Shown: positions 22,601-33,112 of the stretch, one piece after another | How the letters are laid out: the number at the start of each line of letters is the position of its first letter | Position numbering within the stretch: the stretch's first letter is position 1 | NCBI RefSeq assembly: GCF_021155775.2 | Contig: NC_060232.1 | Location: forward strand, 38,916,089-38,980,088 | Reading direction: 5' to 3' | DNA from: Neodiprion pinetum | Lineage: Eukaryota; Arthropoda; Insecta; Hymenoptera; Diprionidae | DNA length: 64,000 nucleotides | Program-made: the position numbers and the translations under genes | The notes under the pieces: model-generated | Database searches by the model: none | What the model saw: only the letters and a program-made list of their open reading frames with translations | Told to the model about the DNA's origin: nothing

Positions 22601-23972
22601 CATTAATTAAAAAGATTAAAGAACTATGTTTCTTCACAGTCAGTATGTCATTGTGTTAAAAGGTTTTTAAAGGTCTTTTTAGCAGTAAAATTAATTTGCA
22701 AAATGTCCAAGAAGTGGAGGTAGGCTCTTTATGACTATGTTCCACATGTCTAACAAAAATTATTGTTGGTTGAACCGATTGGGTCAACAGGTGAATAACG
22801 ACTGATGGGAGAAACAAATATGATCCAGAGTGAAGGTGAACCTAATATAAACAATTATACAGAAAAATAAAAAATATTTTGTGAAAAAAATTATGTAGAA
22901 AAACTGTGTTATGGGGACAAAAATTTTTTTGTATCTAGTTAAGGTTAAACAATATTTGTTATGTGGGCGGAGATTAGAGGTTTGTAAATATTACTTAAAT
23001 ATTCAACATCTTGTCTAAGATTAACAGAATTGGTGTGACCTACAATGTTGCACATTTCTAGTAATAGTCTTATAATAATTGTGTTTTTCACAAAGGATGT
23101 TTGTATTGTCGTAGTTAAAAGCATGTTGTTTATTGATACTATGTTTTGTTAAATAGTTAATAGATGCCTATTTTACATGATGATTGTTCTTCACAGACCT
23201 GTTCTGAAATACTATGAGAGACATTTAAGAACGGCCAACTGACGTTTTAAAGTCTGACTACGTACATCTCCATTCGAGTCTTGGCCTAAATTTATACATA
23301 TCTTTATTTTTAGTGCCCTGAAGTTGCCGTTGGTGGAATTTACGGAGTACTCAATCGTAGACGTGGACACGTTTTCGAAGAATTACAAGTTGCAGGAACA
23401 CCCATGTTCGTAGTCAAGGCTTACTTACCTGTCAACGAATCGTTCGGGTTCACAGCTGACCTTCGGTCTAACACCGGAGGGCAGGCGTTCCCACAGTGCG
23501 TGTTTGATCACTGGCAAATTCTTCCTGGTGACCCGACTGAATCTGGTACTCGCCCATTCCAGGTTGTACAGGTGAGCGTGCTTCAGATTCGTCTTTTAAT
23601 TTATTATTCTGTTTACGAATAGCTTTTTGGTACTAGATGTCGGGAATGGTTTAAACAATCAGCGTTATTTACCTTTTATATAAAACTCATTCACGATCAT
23701 AACTAATGGCAATGTTACTCTAAGCATTGACATTTTTAAATTCGTGAGACAGTAACCGTCTTTTAGTTTGGGTTTCCAGTCTCATCTGGTGAACCGGAAT
23801 AGGAAGTCGAACAAAATATCGATTGAAATTAGTTAATTAATTTTGTGTTGACAGATTAGTGAAAGAGATTATCATCGTCTACTATAAAATAATTCATTTT
23901 CAGGATACCCGAAAGAGGAAGGGGTTGAAGGAAGGCCTTCCCGACCTGACTTCGTATCTTGACAAATTGTAA
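16691..23972 (+). CDS. eEF2: Eukaryotic elongation factor 2 (eEF2), complete
   Basis: Cytosolic GTPase that drives ribosomal translocation. Fourteen coding exons: 16691-16693, 17796-18010, 18141-18334, 18638-18846, 18959-19192, 19471-19584, 19822-19968, 20158-20398, 20648-20815, 20951-21240, 21505-21714, 21938-22120, 23314-23571 and 23904-23972. They join in phase to 844 residues, the usual animal length. Visible motifs are the P-loop AHVDHGKST, the switch-I stretch RFTDTRKDEQERCITIKST with the eEF2-kinase threonines, DSPGHVDF, NKMD, and domain IV HADAIHRGGGQ, which contains the histidine converted to diphthamide. The C-terminus is LTSYLDKL. Exon 1 codes only for Met. The introns carry several snoRNAs (separate entries), so the gene is also a snoRNA host. 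Confidence 0.98.
16694..17795 (+). other. First intron of eEF2
   Basis: 1.1-kb intron directly after the start codon. AT-rich; no snoRNA with acceptable boxes and spacing was found. Confidence 0.7.
19669..19739 (+). ncRNA. Candidate box C/D snoRNA in eEF2 intron 6
   Basis: ATGATGA (box C, 19669-19675), internal CTGA motifs at 19691 and 19703, a C'-like TTGTGAGG and a D box CTGA at 19736-19739. The D box ends 82 nt before the 3' splice site, the position preferred by intronic C/D snoRNAs. There is no clear terminal stem, and I could not assign an rRNA target to the D guide. An 8-nt match of the D' side to 28S rRNA (AGAGGTGT) is too short to rely on. Confidence 0.5.
20018..20082 (+). ncRNA. 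Box C/D snoRNA copy 1 (18S dual guide), eEF2 intron 7
   Basis: Box C GTGATGA (20018-20024), D' CTGA (20045-20048), C' TGAATGA (20056-20062), D CTGA (20079-20082). The D' guide TCACAGACCTGTT is complementary over 13 nt to the universal 18S segment AACAGGTCTGTGA. The five-nucleotide rule points to the G of AACAG, the site served by SNORD25 in humans. The D guide TAAGAACGGCCA matches 18S TGGCCGTTCTTA (12 nt). The D box ends 75 nt before the 3' splice site. Confidence 0.88.
20507..20571 (+). ncRNA. Box C/D snoRNA copy 2, eEF2 intron 8
   Basis: Box C ATGATGA (20507-20513), D' CTGA (20534-20537), D CTGA (20568-20571). Both guide regions are identical to copy 1 apart from the distal end of the D guide. 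The C' box is weaker (ATGAAAG). The D box ends 76 nt before the 3' splice site. Confidence 0.86.
21795..21857 (+). ncRNA. Candidate box C/D snoRNA in eEF2 intron 11
   Basis: ATGATGA (21795-21801) and CTGA (21854-21857) lie 63 nt apart end to end, with a possible C' (TATGAGA) between them. The D box ends 80 nt before the 3' splice site. The guide before D reads ATTATCATTGACACA; I do not recognise its target. The terminal stem is weak. Confidence 0.55.
22215..23165 (-). mobile_element. Decayed Penelope-like retroelement, 3' part
   Basis: In eEF2 intron 12, antisense to the gene. Reading the minus strand from about 23135 gives HAFNYDNTNIL, then after a one-base shift EMCNIV and SVNLRQDVEYLSNIY. 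This fits the C-terminal pattern (H.FD..N..IL..E..Y..R...EM..I ... D.. LS.IY) of Penelope-type retroelement proteins downstream of the GIY-YIG nuclease. Frameshifts and AT-rich decay follow. At its 3' end lies a hammerhead-ribozyme core, a known signature of this class. The limits are approximate and the assignment rests on pattern memory. Confidence 0.6.
22216..22300 (-). ncRNA. Hammerhead ribozyme motif
   Basis: On the minus strand: CTGAGGA (22288-22282), a stem II of GGCCC with GGGTC, then GAAAC (from 22264). Stem III is ACGT (22261-22258) pairing with ACGT (22246-22243), followed by the T expected at the cleavage site (22242). Possible stem I arms are AATCTT and AAGATT. The core fits CUGANGA...GAAA and the compact hammerheads of Penelope-like elements. 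Activity is not shown. Confidence 0.6.
23177..23242 (+). ncRNA. Box C/D snoRNA copy 3, eEF2 intron 12
   Basis: Box C ATGATGA (23177-23183), D' CTGA (23204-23207), C'-like TATGAGA, D CTGA (23239-23242). Both guides match copy 1 (TCACAGACCTGTT and TAAGAACGGCCA). The D box ends 71 nt before the 3' splice site, although the intron is nearly 1.2 kb long, so spacing was kept while retroelement DNA accumulated upstream. Confidence 0.87.
23686..23816 (+). ncRNA. H/ACA box snoRNA in eEF2 intron 13
   Basis: The 5' hairpin has lower stem TCACGA/TCGTGA (23691-23696 with 23742-23747) and upper stem AATGGCAATG/CATTGACATT. From its base to the H box ACAGTA (23749-23754) there are 14 nt. The 3' hairpin has lower stem CGTCTTTT with GGAAGTCG (one mismatch) and upper stem GGTTTCCAG with CTGGTGAACC (one bulge). 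From its base to ACA (23811-23813) there are 15 nt. These match the 14-16 nt rule for pseudouridylation pockets. The rRNA target is not assigned. Confidence 0.75.
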
Positions 23973-24191
23973 CAAGTTCAACGAAGCTTGTGCCGTGTAT
24001 TTAAATATCTATTTAAATATTGTAATTCAATATGATATCATTTTGGAACCTGCTGCTACTACTCGAATCATAAAATCGGTCCTCTATCAATCTTGTTTTG
24101 CGCAAAACTTATCTTACGCATGAGCATAGAGCAACCGCAGGTATATATGGCAAAGGTGATAAAAACAAAATATTATAAAAAGTAATGAGAA

Positions 24192-24210
24192 AATAAAAAC
24201 AAAAAATAAA
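24192..24210 (+). promoter_or_regulatory. Polyadenylation signals of eEF2
   Basis: Two AATAAA hexamers (24192-24197 and 24205-24210) in an A-rich stretch after the eEF2 stop. Confidence 0.55.
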
Positions 24211-25526
24211 GGGAAAACGGAAGTAAGAATAAAGAAATTGTAATTATGTCGGAAAAAACCATGTTAATATGGAAAATGGACGATTATTTTATACATTTAT
24301 TTAAAGACATGTACGCCATACCAACTCCCCGTGGTACCTATTACTGAAATGTGTGAAAGCTGTTTTTTTAATAATATATTACCTATGGAACCCTTTGAAA
24401 TATTAATCGAAGATGGTCTTCGCTGGATACTTTACTTTAATAGCAGTGACAAATCACAGTAAAACCTATTTCGTTCTTTAATTTTTTTCTCGTATAATAC
24501 CGTTTTAAAGTTTAAACGTATATACATATGTATCAACTGTTCTGTAGATTTTTTACGCAACTCTTTTCTACTCTGATTTAACTTCTTTGTTATTACTCTG
24601 TTAAGTTTTCCAGTTGATTCCATTTATTCAATAAAAACGAAAACTTAATGACTGAGAAATGCGTATGCTTGAACAAGATGTATGATACACACACACCCAC
24701 CTTAAGATTTCCGGTATATTAAAGGATATAAATGAAATATCGAATTGGTCGTATCTTGGCCCCCCTATTATGTATACAATTTCTAATCATTAATTTCCTC
24801 TGCAAACTATTAAATAATAGATGACAGCTTGGAAAGTAGACTGCCGGTGGAATTCTCAAAACAATTTTTATTTTGATGTATTTGTTACACAACGATGAGT
24901 TTTGTGCGTGTAAGCTGATTAGGTAGGTAACAGGGATGAACGGGCAATTTCGATTAGATAAAATATATATTCGTATTAGTGATACAATAATTTCTTTACA
25001 AACTAAACAATTTCTGCCGTAACATATGCATGTCATATTTCAAGTCCACTGGATCATACATAACTCCACATATTTCTGACTCGACCTCGGATCAGTCAAT
25101 AATATTACTTTTATTTATAATTCTAGTAGTGTCGCAGATTTATGGAACCCCATTAATCGTGAGACCTACGTTGCCTATGTATCATACAAATTTTAAACAA
25201 TCACATTACGAAAGTTTGTATTAAAATTTTGTAACGAGATTTTAGGTACGTTTGAAATGCAAATAGGCATAGCTTAAACGGTAATACATACCGACAAAGT
25301 TTGACGAAGCGGCGGATATTGGGTAAGTCAACAAAGAGCTATTTGCCGTTGTTGGTCGCTTTTTTCAGTCCGTGGGAGGCATTTGATAATAAGTTGTCTA
25401 ATATGTAGTATATTACAAGATGCCGTCTTTTAAATAAAAATCAAAACGGTTCAGCATATGTTGCTTTTACGTGAATGTTGGGTGTGCCGGTCTAGATAAA
25501 TAATAATTCCGTACATGAAAAGTACC

Positions 25527-25551
25527 TATATATATATATATATATATATAT
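25527..25551 (+). repeat. TA dinucleotide microsatellite
   Basis: Uninterrupted TA repeat of 25 bp upstream of the PRRC1 3' end. Confidence 0.9.
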
Positions 25552-25635
25552 GTATACCAAAAAATTATTCATCTTCAGATTGTAGATTGCCTGGTACATA
25601 ATATAAAATTAATTTACAGAATAATATAATTGTAT

Positions 25636-28045
25636 TCACAGTGACTGTAGCGATCCTGACGACGATTTTTCAGTTCTTGGGACTGCCTTAACATATATTC
25701 CAACCAATGACTGCGCTGCGAGCTGAATAATGTCTCGTCGAGAAACTCCGGACAGCGAATGATGCCATTCATTATGAGGTACCTGATAACAAAATGAATT
25801 TCTTAAAATTATATTATACACTTTAAAAAAATCTGATTTATATCATTCACTTGGCAAATTACACAATGTGGGAGTGACATTGTTAGATCAATACAGGAAT
25901 TCTAAAAGTGGAAATTATGTCATACCTGCAAATTATCCGCTATCAAGCTGCCAATGGTAACGGCTAATCCTGAAGATCTGAAAGGGTAATCTGGTGGAGT
26001 TGCTTGTTGAGCGGATGCGACAATGTGACTGGGAACTGGTGTCATTTGCGTGAATGTTTGAAGGTTTACATTGTTTTTCAGATCACTCAAAACAATTACG
26101 CCCAAGTCGTACCACTGTCCTTGGTTAACTTCTAGTAAAAAGTTCTCGATCGCCACAACAGGTACATCACTTCCAACTGAAGGATTACTGCGTGCAACAT
26201 TAATCCGCTCCTCAGCACCACGTATCCCGGCAGCAAATCCAACTGGCTGTACTGCGACTTTTGAACAATCTGCTGCTACACCCCTTGAAGAAAATAGTGC
26301 AAGTTCACATCTGAGGGATTATTAAACTGAAGAGTAAACTAGAAAACAAAGTGTGTCTACGCATAGTCAATTTCTGAGCTCAGTGGACACTTAAGAATTT
26401 ACAGATGAAGTGGTTTGTATTTTGATCTTGAAAACTGTACTTACGATACTTTTACTTGGCCAAAAACAGATTCAAAAGCATCTTGGATGGGACCAACTTT
26501 AATGTCTTTATCAGAGGCAACTACAACCTCAATTTCATCGTACGGATCTAAAACGTACATTTGAAAAAAAATTTGCACATAAGTTCTCACATGATTAAGT
26601 AACATGTCGATCACGGGACATTTACGCTTTTTTTTTGTCAATTAAAATAACATTGGCAGGTAAATTTTTTTGAAATTCCATTTAAAAAAAACCAGATTCA
26701 CTGTATTTTGAAGATGAATGTCAATGTGATTTGTTCGTTAATTCAAAACTGGGCTAAGCATTGGCAAAAAATAAACTGCAGTATAAACTCAGCGCCAACG
26801 TGATGCAATGGGATGTACGTGTATATAGATAGCACAAGTATGTACTTCTGTGCCCTAGCTATATCTAACAGAGGGCAAAAAAACATGGTGTGGAAATTGT
26901 TTCTGATCATTTCGGAGTATGAAAATGTAACTGAAAGAATTTACACCAATAGATCGGTATTAGTTTGACATAACAAATGAAAACACTTGTGATACTCGGT
27001 TGATAACTACAGTTATCAACAAATTTTTGTCGATAATTTCAAGATTCATCTGTGATTAACTGATGTCAGACCTCTGGTATCTCCTATGCAGATTCGTTGA
27101 TCATACTAAGAAACTTTAGTGAAAACTGTACAGCGTGTAGCTTGAGTGAAGCTCCAGAGCATTAGTAGCAGACAACTCCAATCTGTAGATTAAAAATTTG
27201 GAAAATGTTTACTTACACATAAATTGCTGCATCTGTGGGTCCAGGGTAGTTAGCATGTAGTTAACACTACTTTTAGCTGTCTCAGTGACTTTTTTCACAA
27301 CTTTACTTGCCGCAACATTTTCTTTTACCCATGAAAATAAGTTGAAATCTTGACTCTGAGTTGCTTGTGGTATTTCGGTGCTTTCATTGGATGGAATAGC
27401 TGGTGAAAAACTGGCAGAGTAATAAGTTTCCTGATGAGGTTGCTTCACCGTTATACCAGACTGAGACTGTGGTTGTTTATTAATTGAATCATTGTTCCCA
27501 CCAGTGCTAGTACCACTTGAATCTGGCATTAGTTTAACAGAGCTTGATACGAAGCTGGGCAAGGCGCTTGGCGGAGAGACATTGGACAGCAAATTTCCAG
27601 AAGATGAAGAAAGTCCGAGAGGTGCCAAGAGAGACGCGGAAGACGATATGCTGCTCGAAGAATCTGAAAAACAAGATTTTGGATAATATGTCATTACTCG
27701 TTGAATCAATCACAGTAAAGATCCTACAATGGTATAATCAAATAAAAAGTAATGAAGGAAAGATCGAGAGAAGATGAATATATTTACTCATCTATGAATG
27801 AGGTCTCTGCATACTCGGGTAAAAAAAATTTCATGTTAGTGTGAGCTGGCACAAGTCTGAAATTTGTGGGTAGCTGTACAGGCTGTATGCATCTTTGACA
27901 GGCGCGAGAAAGGAGATGAACGAATACTTATATCAAAGGTGGGCAGGTACTAACCAGTTTTGGCAGTTTCTCCGGATATCGACATTTCGTCGGTCTTTTT
28001 TTCGACAAATTCGAAGGTAGATTCCCCGTTTGACTCCTCCGCCAT
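25636..28045 (-). CDS. PRRC1: PRRC1 (proline-rich coiled-coil 1) homologue, complete
   Basis: PRRC1 is a cytosolic and Golgi/ER-exit-site protein linked in mammals to COPII trafficking and to the PKA regulatory subunit; its C-terminal domain has an inosine-triphosphatase-like fold. Five coding exons (minus): 28045-27955, 27663-27217, 26547-26445, 26310-25926 and 25782-25636, joining in phase to 390 residues. The N-terminal half is Ser-rich and carries little of the proline of the mammalian protein. The conserved domain starts near DEIEVVVASDKDIKV and includes QDAFESVFGQVKV, QPVGFAAGIRGAEERI, TFTQMTPVP and HHSLSGVSRRDII. It is convergent with eEF2 and divergent from Greatwall. No active-site residue is claimed. 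Confidence 0.93.
26548..27216 (-). other. PRRC1 intron 2
   Basis: 0.67-kb AT-rich intron; no embedded RNA or element recognised. Confidence 0.65.
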
Positions 28046-29610
28046 CGTTGGTCAACGTCAATTTTTAAGCAACTAGAATTTATCACAATGTTTTTTTGCC
28101 TTTACTTGTTCTAATTGCTCAACTTATTATTTACGACACGATACGTGTGTAGACTGCGTATCTATGCATGGGTACGATGGATACATAAACATGCATGGAC
28201 GTGTGTACGACACATTAAACAAGATGACGGAATTTTGAGGTAACCGATAAGCGCCACATGACGTCCACGATTCCCGTCGTCACGCATTGCCTCACATTAT
28301 CATCTTTGGCCTCTTGGTACTACATTTTCTATGCGTAGATCGGACATCAGCGTGACCAATGAGGACACACCTTTGAACAGAAAAGAAAAATTCATTGGAG
28401 GCGATGAAGTAGCCAGATAACACAGGTCTGCAAAAAGATAGTTTATTTCAGCTGTATGTGATGTTTTTGGTAAATGTTATGTTTTCGAGTGTGCTAAATC
28501 CAAAAGTTACTTCCATTCCACTCCATCTTTGCAAAATACAACGTATTAGCATACAAAAGCATACAAGAATAATGAAAAAACCACCATTTCATTTCAATGC
28601 ACCTGAACAATACTTCTTTTAAATGTACTTAACATTCCGTGTTCATTCTTTTTCCTTATGAAACCCTTTCTTCTTCTTTTTGATAGTTCTCTGAACAGGT
28701 TTCCGCTTTTCATTTTCTTTGTTCCTGTTTATATTTATTCTTTAGTCTCTAGATTTCGTGTTAAACGAGAGTTTCAGTCTAATTGAAATTGCAAAGACGA
28801 CTTTAAGAAAAAACCGGACGTGATGGATTTTTTTGAGTGTTTTTTCCGGTTTCAGAGCGTAAAAATCTATAAGAAATGGTGTAATAATGCCTGCGCAATT
28901 TTTTGCTTGCAGACCTGTGTAATCGTGGTTGGTCCTTTTAGCAAATAGCAATGACATGCATGGATGGCTTGTAATTAGTTGTGGAATCGTGATTTATATC
29001 TTCGTTTAATATCTTCGCTTAAATTTTCACTTTTAGCTACGTTATGGATAACTTGATCGACTACATTTGATATTCGGTCGGTTCCTCGTACCGAAGGCTG
29101 TTTTCATACACATCCTTCATAGGATATTTCACACACATGGACGTAAGAAATCTTATTTTCACGAAAGAATAGAACCTCCGAAGTATGAGTCTCACAAAAC
29201 GAGACATTATCAAATGGTCTGCCTTCGCAGCTGACTAGTTAGACACGACGATATACAAGTTACTTTCTTGACTGCGCATGCGCCAGTCTACGGATAAAGG
29301 CAGGTTTCAAGACATCTCTTTCTGTAAGGGCGGGTACGTTCAGAGCCGCCTGTCACACTCTATCCTCATGCTTCTATGGTTGTAACCGATCGTCGCGTTG
29401 ACCCGCGTATTCCAGATGTTAAATCAACAAATTGCGGAACTATGTTGATAATTTGATGTGTCTTCTAGTCATGATTGAACCTTGACTGTCACAGTTAGGA
29501 TGTCAGGATTTGCTTTCTTTCCATAGAAATGCCACATATGTTACATTACCAAGTTAACGTCATTCAAACAGTAGCTGGACCTATTTTACGGTACATTTCC
29601 GAGTAAATAA
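28046..29610. other. Divergent upstream region of PRRC1 and Greatwall
   Basis: 1.6 kb between the two start codons. No open frame with recognisable content; GC rises near 28200-28330 and near 29230-29420. It probably contains both promoters and 5' UTRs. Confidence 0.5.
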
Positions 29611-32600
29611 ATGGAAAACTCGACGACAGAGATGCCGGGTCAACCGTTCAGCGACGAAATTGATACCACAGAAACCTCGAGCTCCTGTACCCTCGAAGAA
29701 TCGGTGATACGGCCTGGAGAGCTCACGCCGCAGTCAGATGTCAAGCAAATAGATAATTCAATCTTCAATACTATCGGAAAAATAGTCAATTGCACAGCCA
29801 AGGTGAAATTCATAAGAATGTATCAAACCTCATACGGTCTAGTTAAATAAGTATCCATATAAAAATAGTTACTAAATTAATGTTAAGGGATTATTGGAAC
29901 TAAAGTTTGTTGAAAACAATTTGTTATAGTTTATAGCTTCGAGTTTATTCATCCTCTTCACTGTTAAATTATATTATTGTCTAGTTATCTTCAATTTGCA
30001 TATCTTGTAGTAAATATGTTAAGTATAAGGTGTCAATACTTTATCACACATCAAATATTCATTTTTTTATGCCAGTTTTCCAAGACTGAATGCTGCTATC
30101 TCTTAAATTTATTGGGATCTTATTATAAATTAGTTTTGCTATATAATCTGCTTGTTGCTGTCCTTTTGCTGATTTTCGTTTGACTCTATTTATTTTCCTA
30201 CTGTCCACTGCTCTAGACTTGGGATAATGATTTATTGGACTGCTTCTGCGATTACCCACATCCTTATGTACATCCTGTAGTCCAGTTAATATTCAATGCA
30301 TTTCCATTCGACGCAATGAAAAATATTAATTACAGACCACTAACTACTATGAAAAATATTTCATTTCAGGTGCCGGAAATACAGGATTTTAAAATTGTCA
30401 AGCCAATCAGTAGAGGTGCATTTGGAAAAGTCTTTTTAGGCTACAAAAAGACAAATCCAGAGCAAATGTATGCCATAAAAGTAATGAAGAAAAATGAAAT
30501 GATAAATAAGAACATGGCATCACAGGTAGTTATTGAGAGAAACGCTTTGGCTTTGACACGCAGCCCATACTGCGTTCAGCTGTTTTATTCCCTGCAATCG
30601 ATCAGCAGTGTTTATTTGGTGATGGAGTACATGGTGGGTGGAGACCTCAAGAGTTTATTGGGGAATTGCGGTTACATGGAAGAATCCATGGCAGCATTTT
30701 ACACGGCAGAAGTCTGTCTTGCTCTGGAGTACCTTCACTCCCATGGTATCGTGCACAGAGATCTGAAGCCGGACAATATGCTGCTGTCCCGTGAGGGTCA
30801 TGTAAAACTAACGGACTTTGGACTTAGTCGAATACCTGCAATGCAGAGGGACCTCGAGATATCTGATCTTGTCAATTGCACACCTAGTCTCCTTACCAGA
30901 ACTCCTGGCCAGCTACTGTCGCTTACCTCTCACTTGTCGTTTGGATCAGGCCAGAAGTCGAGCCTTGAGGCAAATATTTCGGATTCGAGTCAGAGGAGTA
31001 ATCCAGCCACCAACCTTATCCAAATTCTTCGTAATAACAGTTCAAAAACTAGTGGACGATGTTGCGGTTCATTCACATCTTCGATTGGGGCATCGGGTGA
31101 CTACTGCCAAGTTTCTGGAATCACACTATTTCAATCTGCAGAAGATGTTCGGTTAGCCAACGGTAATAATACGGACAGCAGTACAAGCTCCAAGGGGCTA
31201 GGCGAGAGCGATGATAACAGCACTGGTAGCAGTTTTCACACCTGTGAAGCTTCAAGTTCGGTTGTTAAAGTGAATAGCAGCAAGGGAGAGACTGAAGACG
31301 ATGATTCAACGCTGGAGGCTGATTGGCCTAATAAGCAACTCAGTCACACAAGTCCTTTGAGCAGTAGCCAGATCTCGTTTACCCGAGGAACAAAGCGAAA
31401 GAGGAACACTGCTACTGCAGCAACAGGATTGACCAAGGAAATTCATCTTCTTGGTCTAGAGGTCAACTCGACACCCAAAAGGAAGAATCGAGGGACGTCA
31501 TTTTCCCGTGCCGTCTCCCCACATCCAGCAATTACTACTGCTAAGGTAACGAATGGCGAAGGGACGGGCAGCAGCGGAGGAGGCGTCGCATTCAGTACTC
31601 CAGTCTCCTCCATAAAGCAGAGACGAACTCAAGATGACGAATCCAACGACAATGGCAATGGCAGGGATCACCTCCAGAACCACAATCATAATCATACTCA
31701 TCGGCACCCTAAATTGGAAGAACATCGGCAGGCAAGCGAGAGCGATAAACCAATTTTAATCAAGACAACCAGGTTTGAGTTGCCACAATCAACGTCTCGG
31801 TCTGCACCTGACATACAGCTTGGTACAGATGACGACCATCCAGGTATCTCACCTATTAAAACCCCAGGGACATCTGCCGGTAGTCATACGCCATACAGAA
31901 CTCCAAAGTCGGTAAGGAGAGGTGGAAAGTTGTCGTCGCGGTCAGACGACCGTATTCTTGGCACACCAGATTACTTGGCACCTGAATTACTTCTAAGGCA
32001 GGGTCACAGCTCAGCTGTCGATTGGTGGGCACTTGGGGTTTGCCTATACGAATTCTGCACTGGAATTCCACCCTTCAACGACGAGACACCGCAGGCGGTG
32101 TTTACCAATATTTTGGCTCGGGACGTTCCATGGCCAACAGAGGATGAGGCCTTATCAGCTTCCGCAATGGAGGCCATCGATGCTCTGCTAACTCTCGATC
32201 CATTAACCAGACCTTCAGCAGTCGAGGTTCGTTCTATGACTCTATTCAGTGATTTTCCATGGGATAAACCACATAGTGCGACGCCACCGTTTATACCACA
32301 GCCAGATGATAATTATGATACCTGTTATTTTCAAGGTATGTCCTTTATTTCATATTATTGGTTTTTTTTTTTTCAATCCAACTATTTGTCAACAGAAAGT
32401 TTTTCAGGACTGATAATAAGTTAGTCTTTGTTAGTTATTTTACTTCAGTCACGCGGTGTGCTCTAAAACGTCATTCGAGTTATGTACTGTGCAATATGCA
32501 TTTCGATTCTTTATTGAGAATGATCAACTGCAGAATAATATCTGATTGGAACAACTCTTTAGTTAATATTGAAAGTGACTGTTTAGTTATGTCTTGAAAT

Positions 32601-32725
32601 GAAAACATAACTCTTTTTAATTTTATTCTTTGAAGTTTTGCTTCAGTAACATGTATTCTGATGTCTTTTAACTTACAGCTCGAAATATACTGCAGCACCT
32701 TACTGTTAGCAGTTGTGATGTGTAG
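29611..32725 (+). CDS. gwl: Greatwall/MASTL serine-threonine kinase, complete
   Basis: Mitotic AGC-family kinase that phosphorylates endosulfine/ARPP19, turning them into PP2A-B55 inhibitors. Exons 29611-29802, 30370-32335 and 32679-32725 join to 734 residues (fly and human proteins are about 850-880). Motifs: glycine loop ISRGAFGKVFLG, catalytic Lys in YAIKVMKK, HRDLKPDN and DFGLSRI (residue 213). Then comes the family's hallmark long insertion of about 375 Ser/Thr-rich residues before GTPDYLAPELLL (residue 595), VDWWALGVCLYEF and PSAVEV. The short last exon gives the conserved tail ILQHLTVS. The insertion contains a His-rich run near 31680-31705. The exon 1 start is the first ATG of the frame. 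Confidence 0.95.
29803..30369 (+). other. Greatwall intron 1
   Basis: AT-rich 567-bp intron ending TTTCATTTCAG; nothing else recognised. Confidence 0.75.
32336..32678 (+). other. Greatwall intron 2
   Basis: 343-bp intron, donor GTATGT, acceptor ACTTACAG; no other feature. Confidence 0.75.
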
Positions 32726-33112
32726 CCAAGAATATTTGGAATGGCAACTGAGTTGCTGCGGCTCATGCACTGCAGAAGAAGAACAAAGGGTTGAACGATA
32801 GTCAACCAACAGTCGGGATGTACAATTTTATTTTATTTCCTTTATGTACGTAGATATGCATAATGATATAAAAGTATTTTATTACGACTTACAAAATTAG
32901 CCTTTTTTCACGACTGTTATGCCTTGGCGATGAAATTGAGCTGTATACCTATTACGTATATACACGCTTACGAAGCACGGAATTGTCATTGAAAAGAAAA
33001 ATTATATTCGCTTCCATATTTCGCTACGAGATATACCGTGTGTGTATTTAGTTTTGATAAAGCTCCCACCCCACCGTCAATCCAGGGAATAAATTTTTTA
33101 TACGCTGCTGGC
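32726..33112. other. Convergent 3' region of Greatwall and the CLIP protease
   Basis: 387 bp between stop codons of opposite strands. The minus-strand AATAAA at 32878-32883 would end the protease transcript. No AATAAA was found for Greatwall within the first 150 bp, so the two 3' UTRs may overlap. Confidence 0.5.
32878..32883 (-). promoter_or_regulatory. Polyadenylation signal of the CLIP protease
   Basis: TTTATT on the plus strand, i.e. AATAAA on the minus strand, 230 bp beyond the stop codon. Confidence 0.45.

Larger units (their letters stand above)
23973..25635. other. Convergent intergenic region, eEF2 3' UTR and PRRC1 3' UTR
   Basis: AATAAA at 24192 and 24205 lie 220-240 bp after the eEF2 stop and are its likely polyadenylation signals. 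The remainder is AT-rich, with a TA repeat at 25527-25551, and holds no supported gene. Confidence 0.55.
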
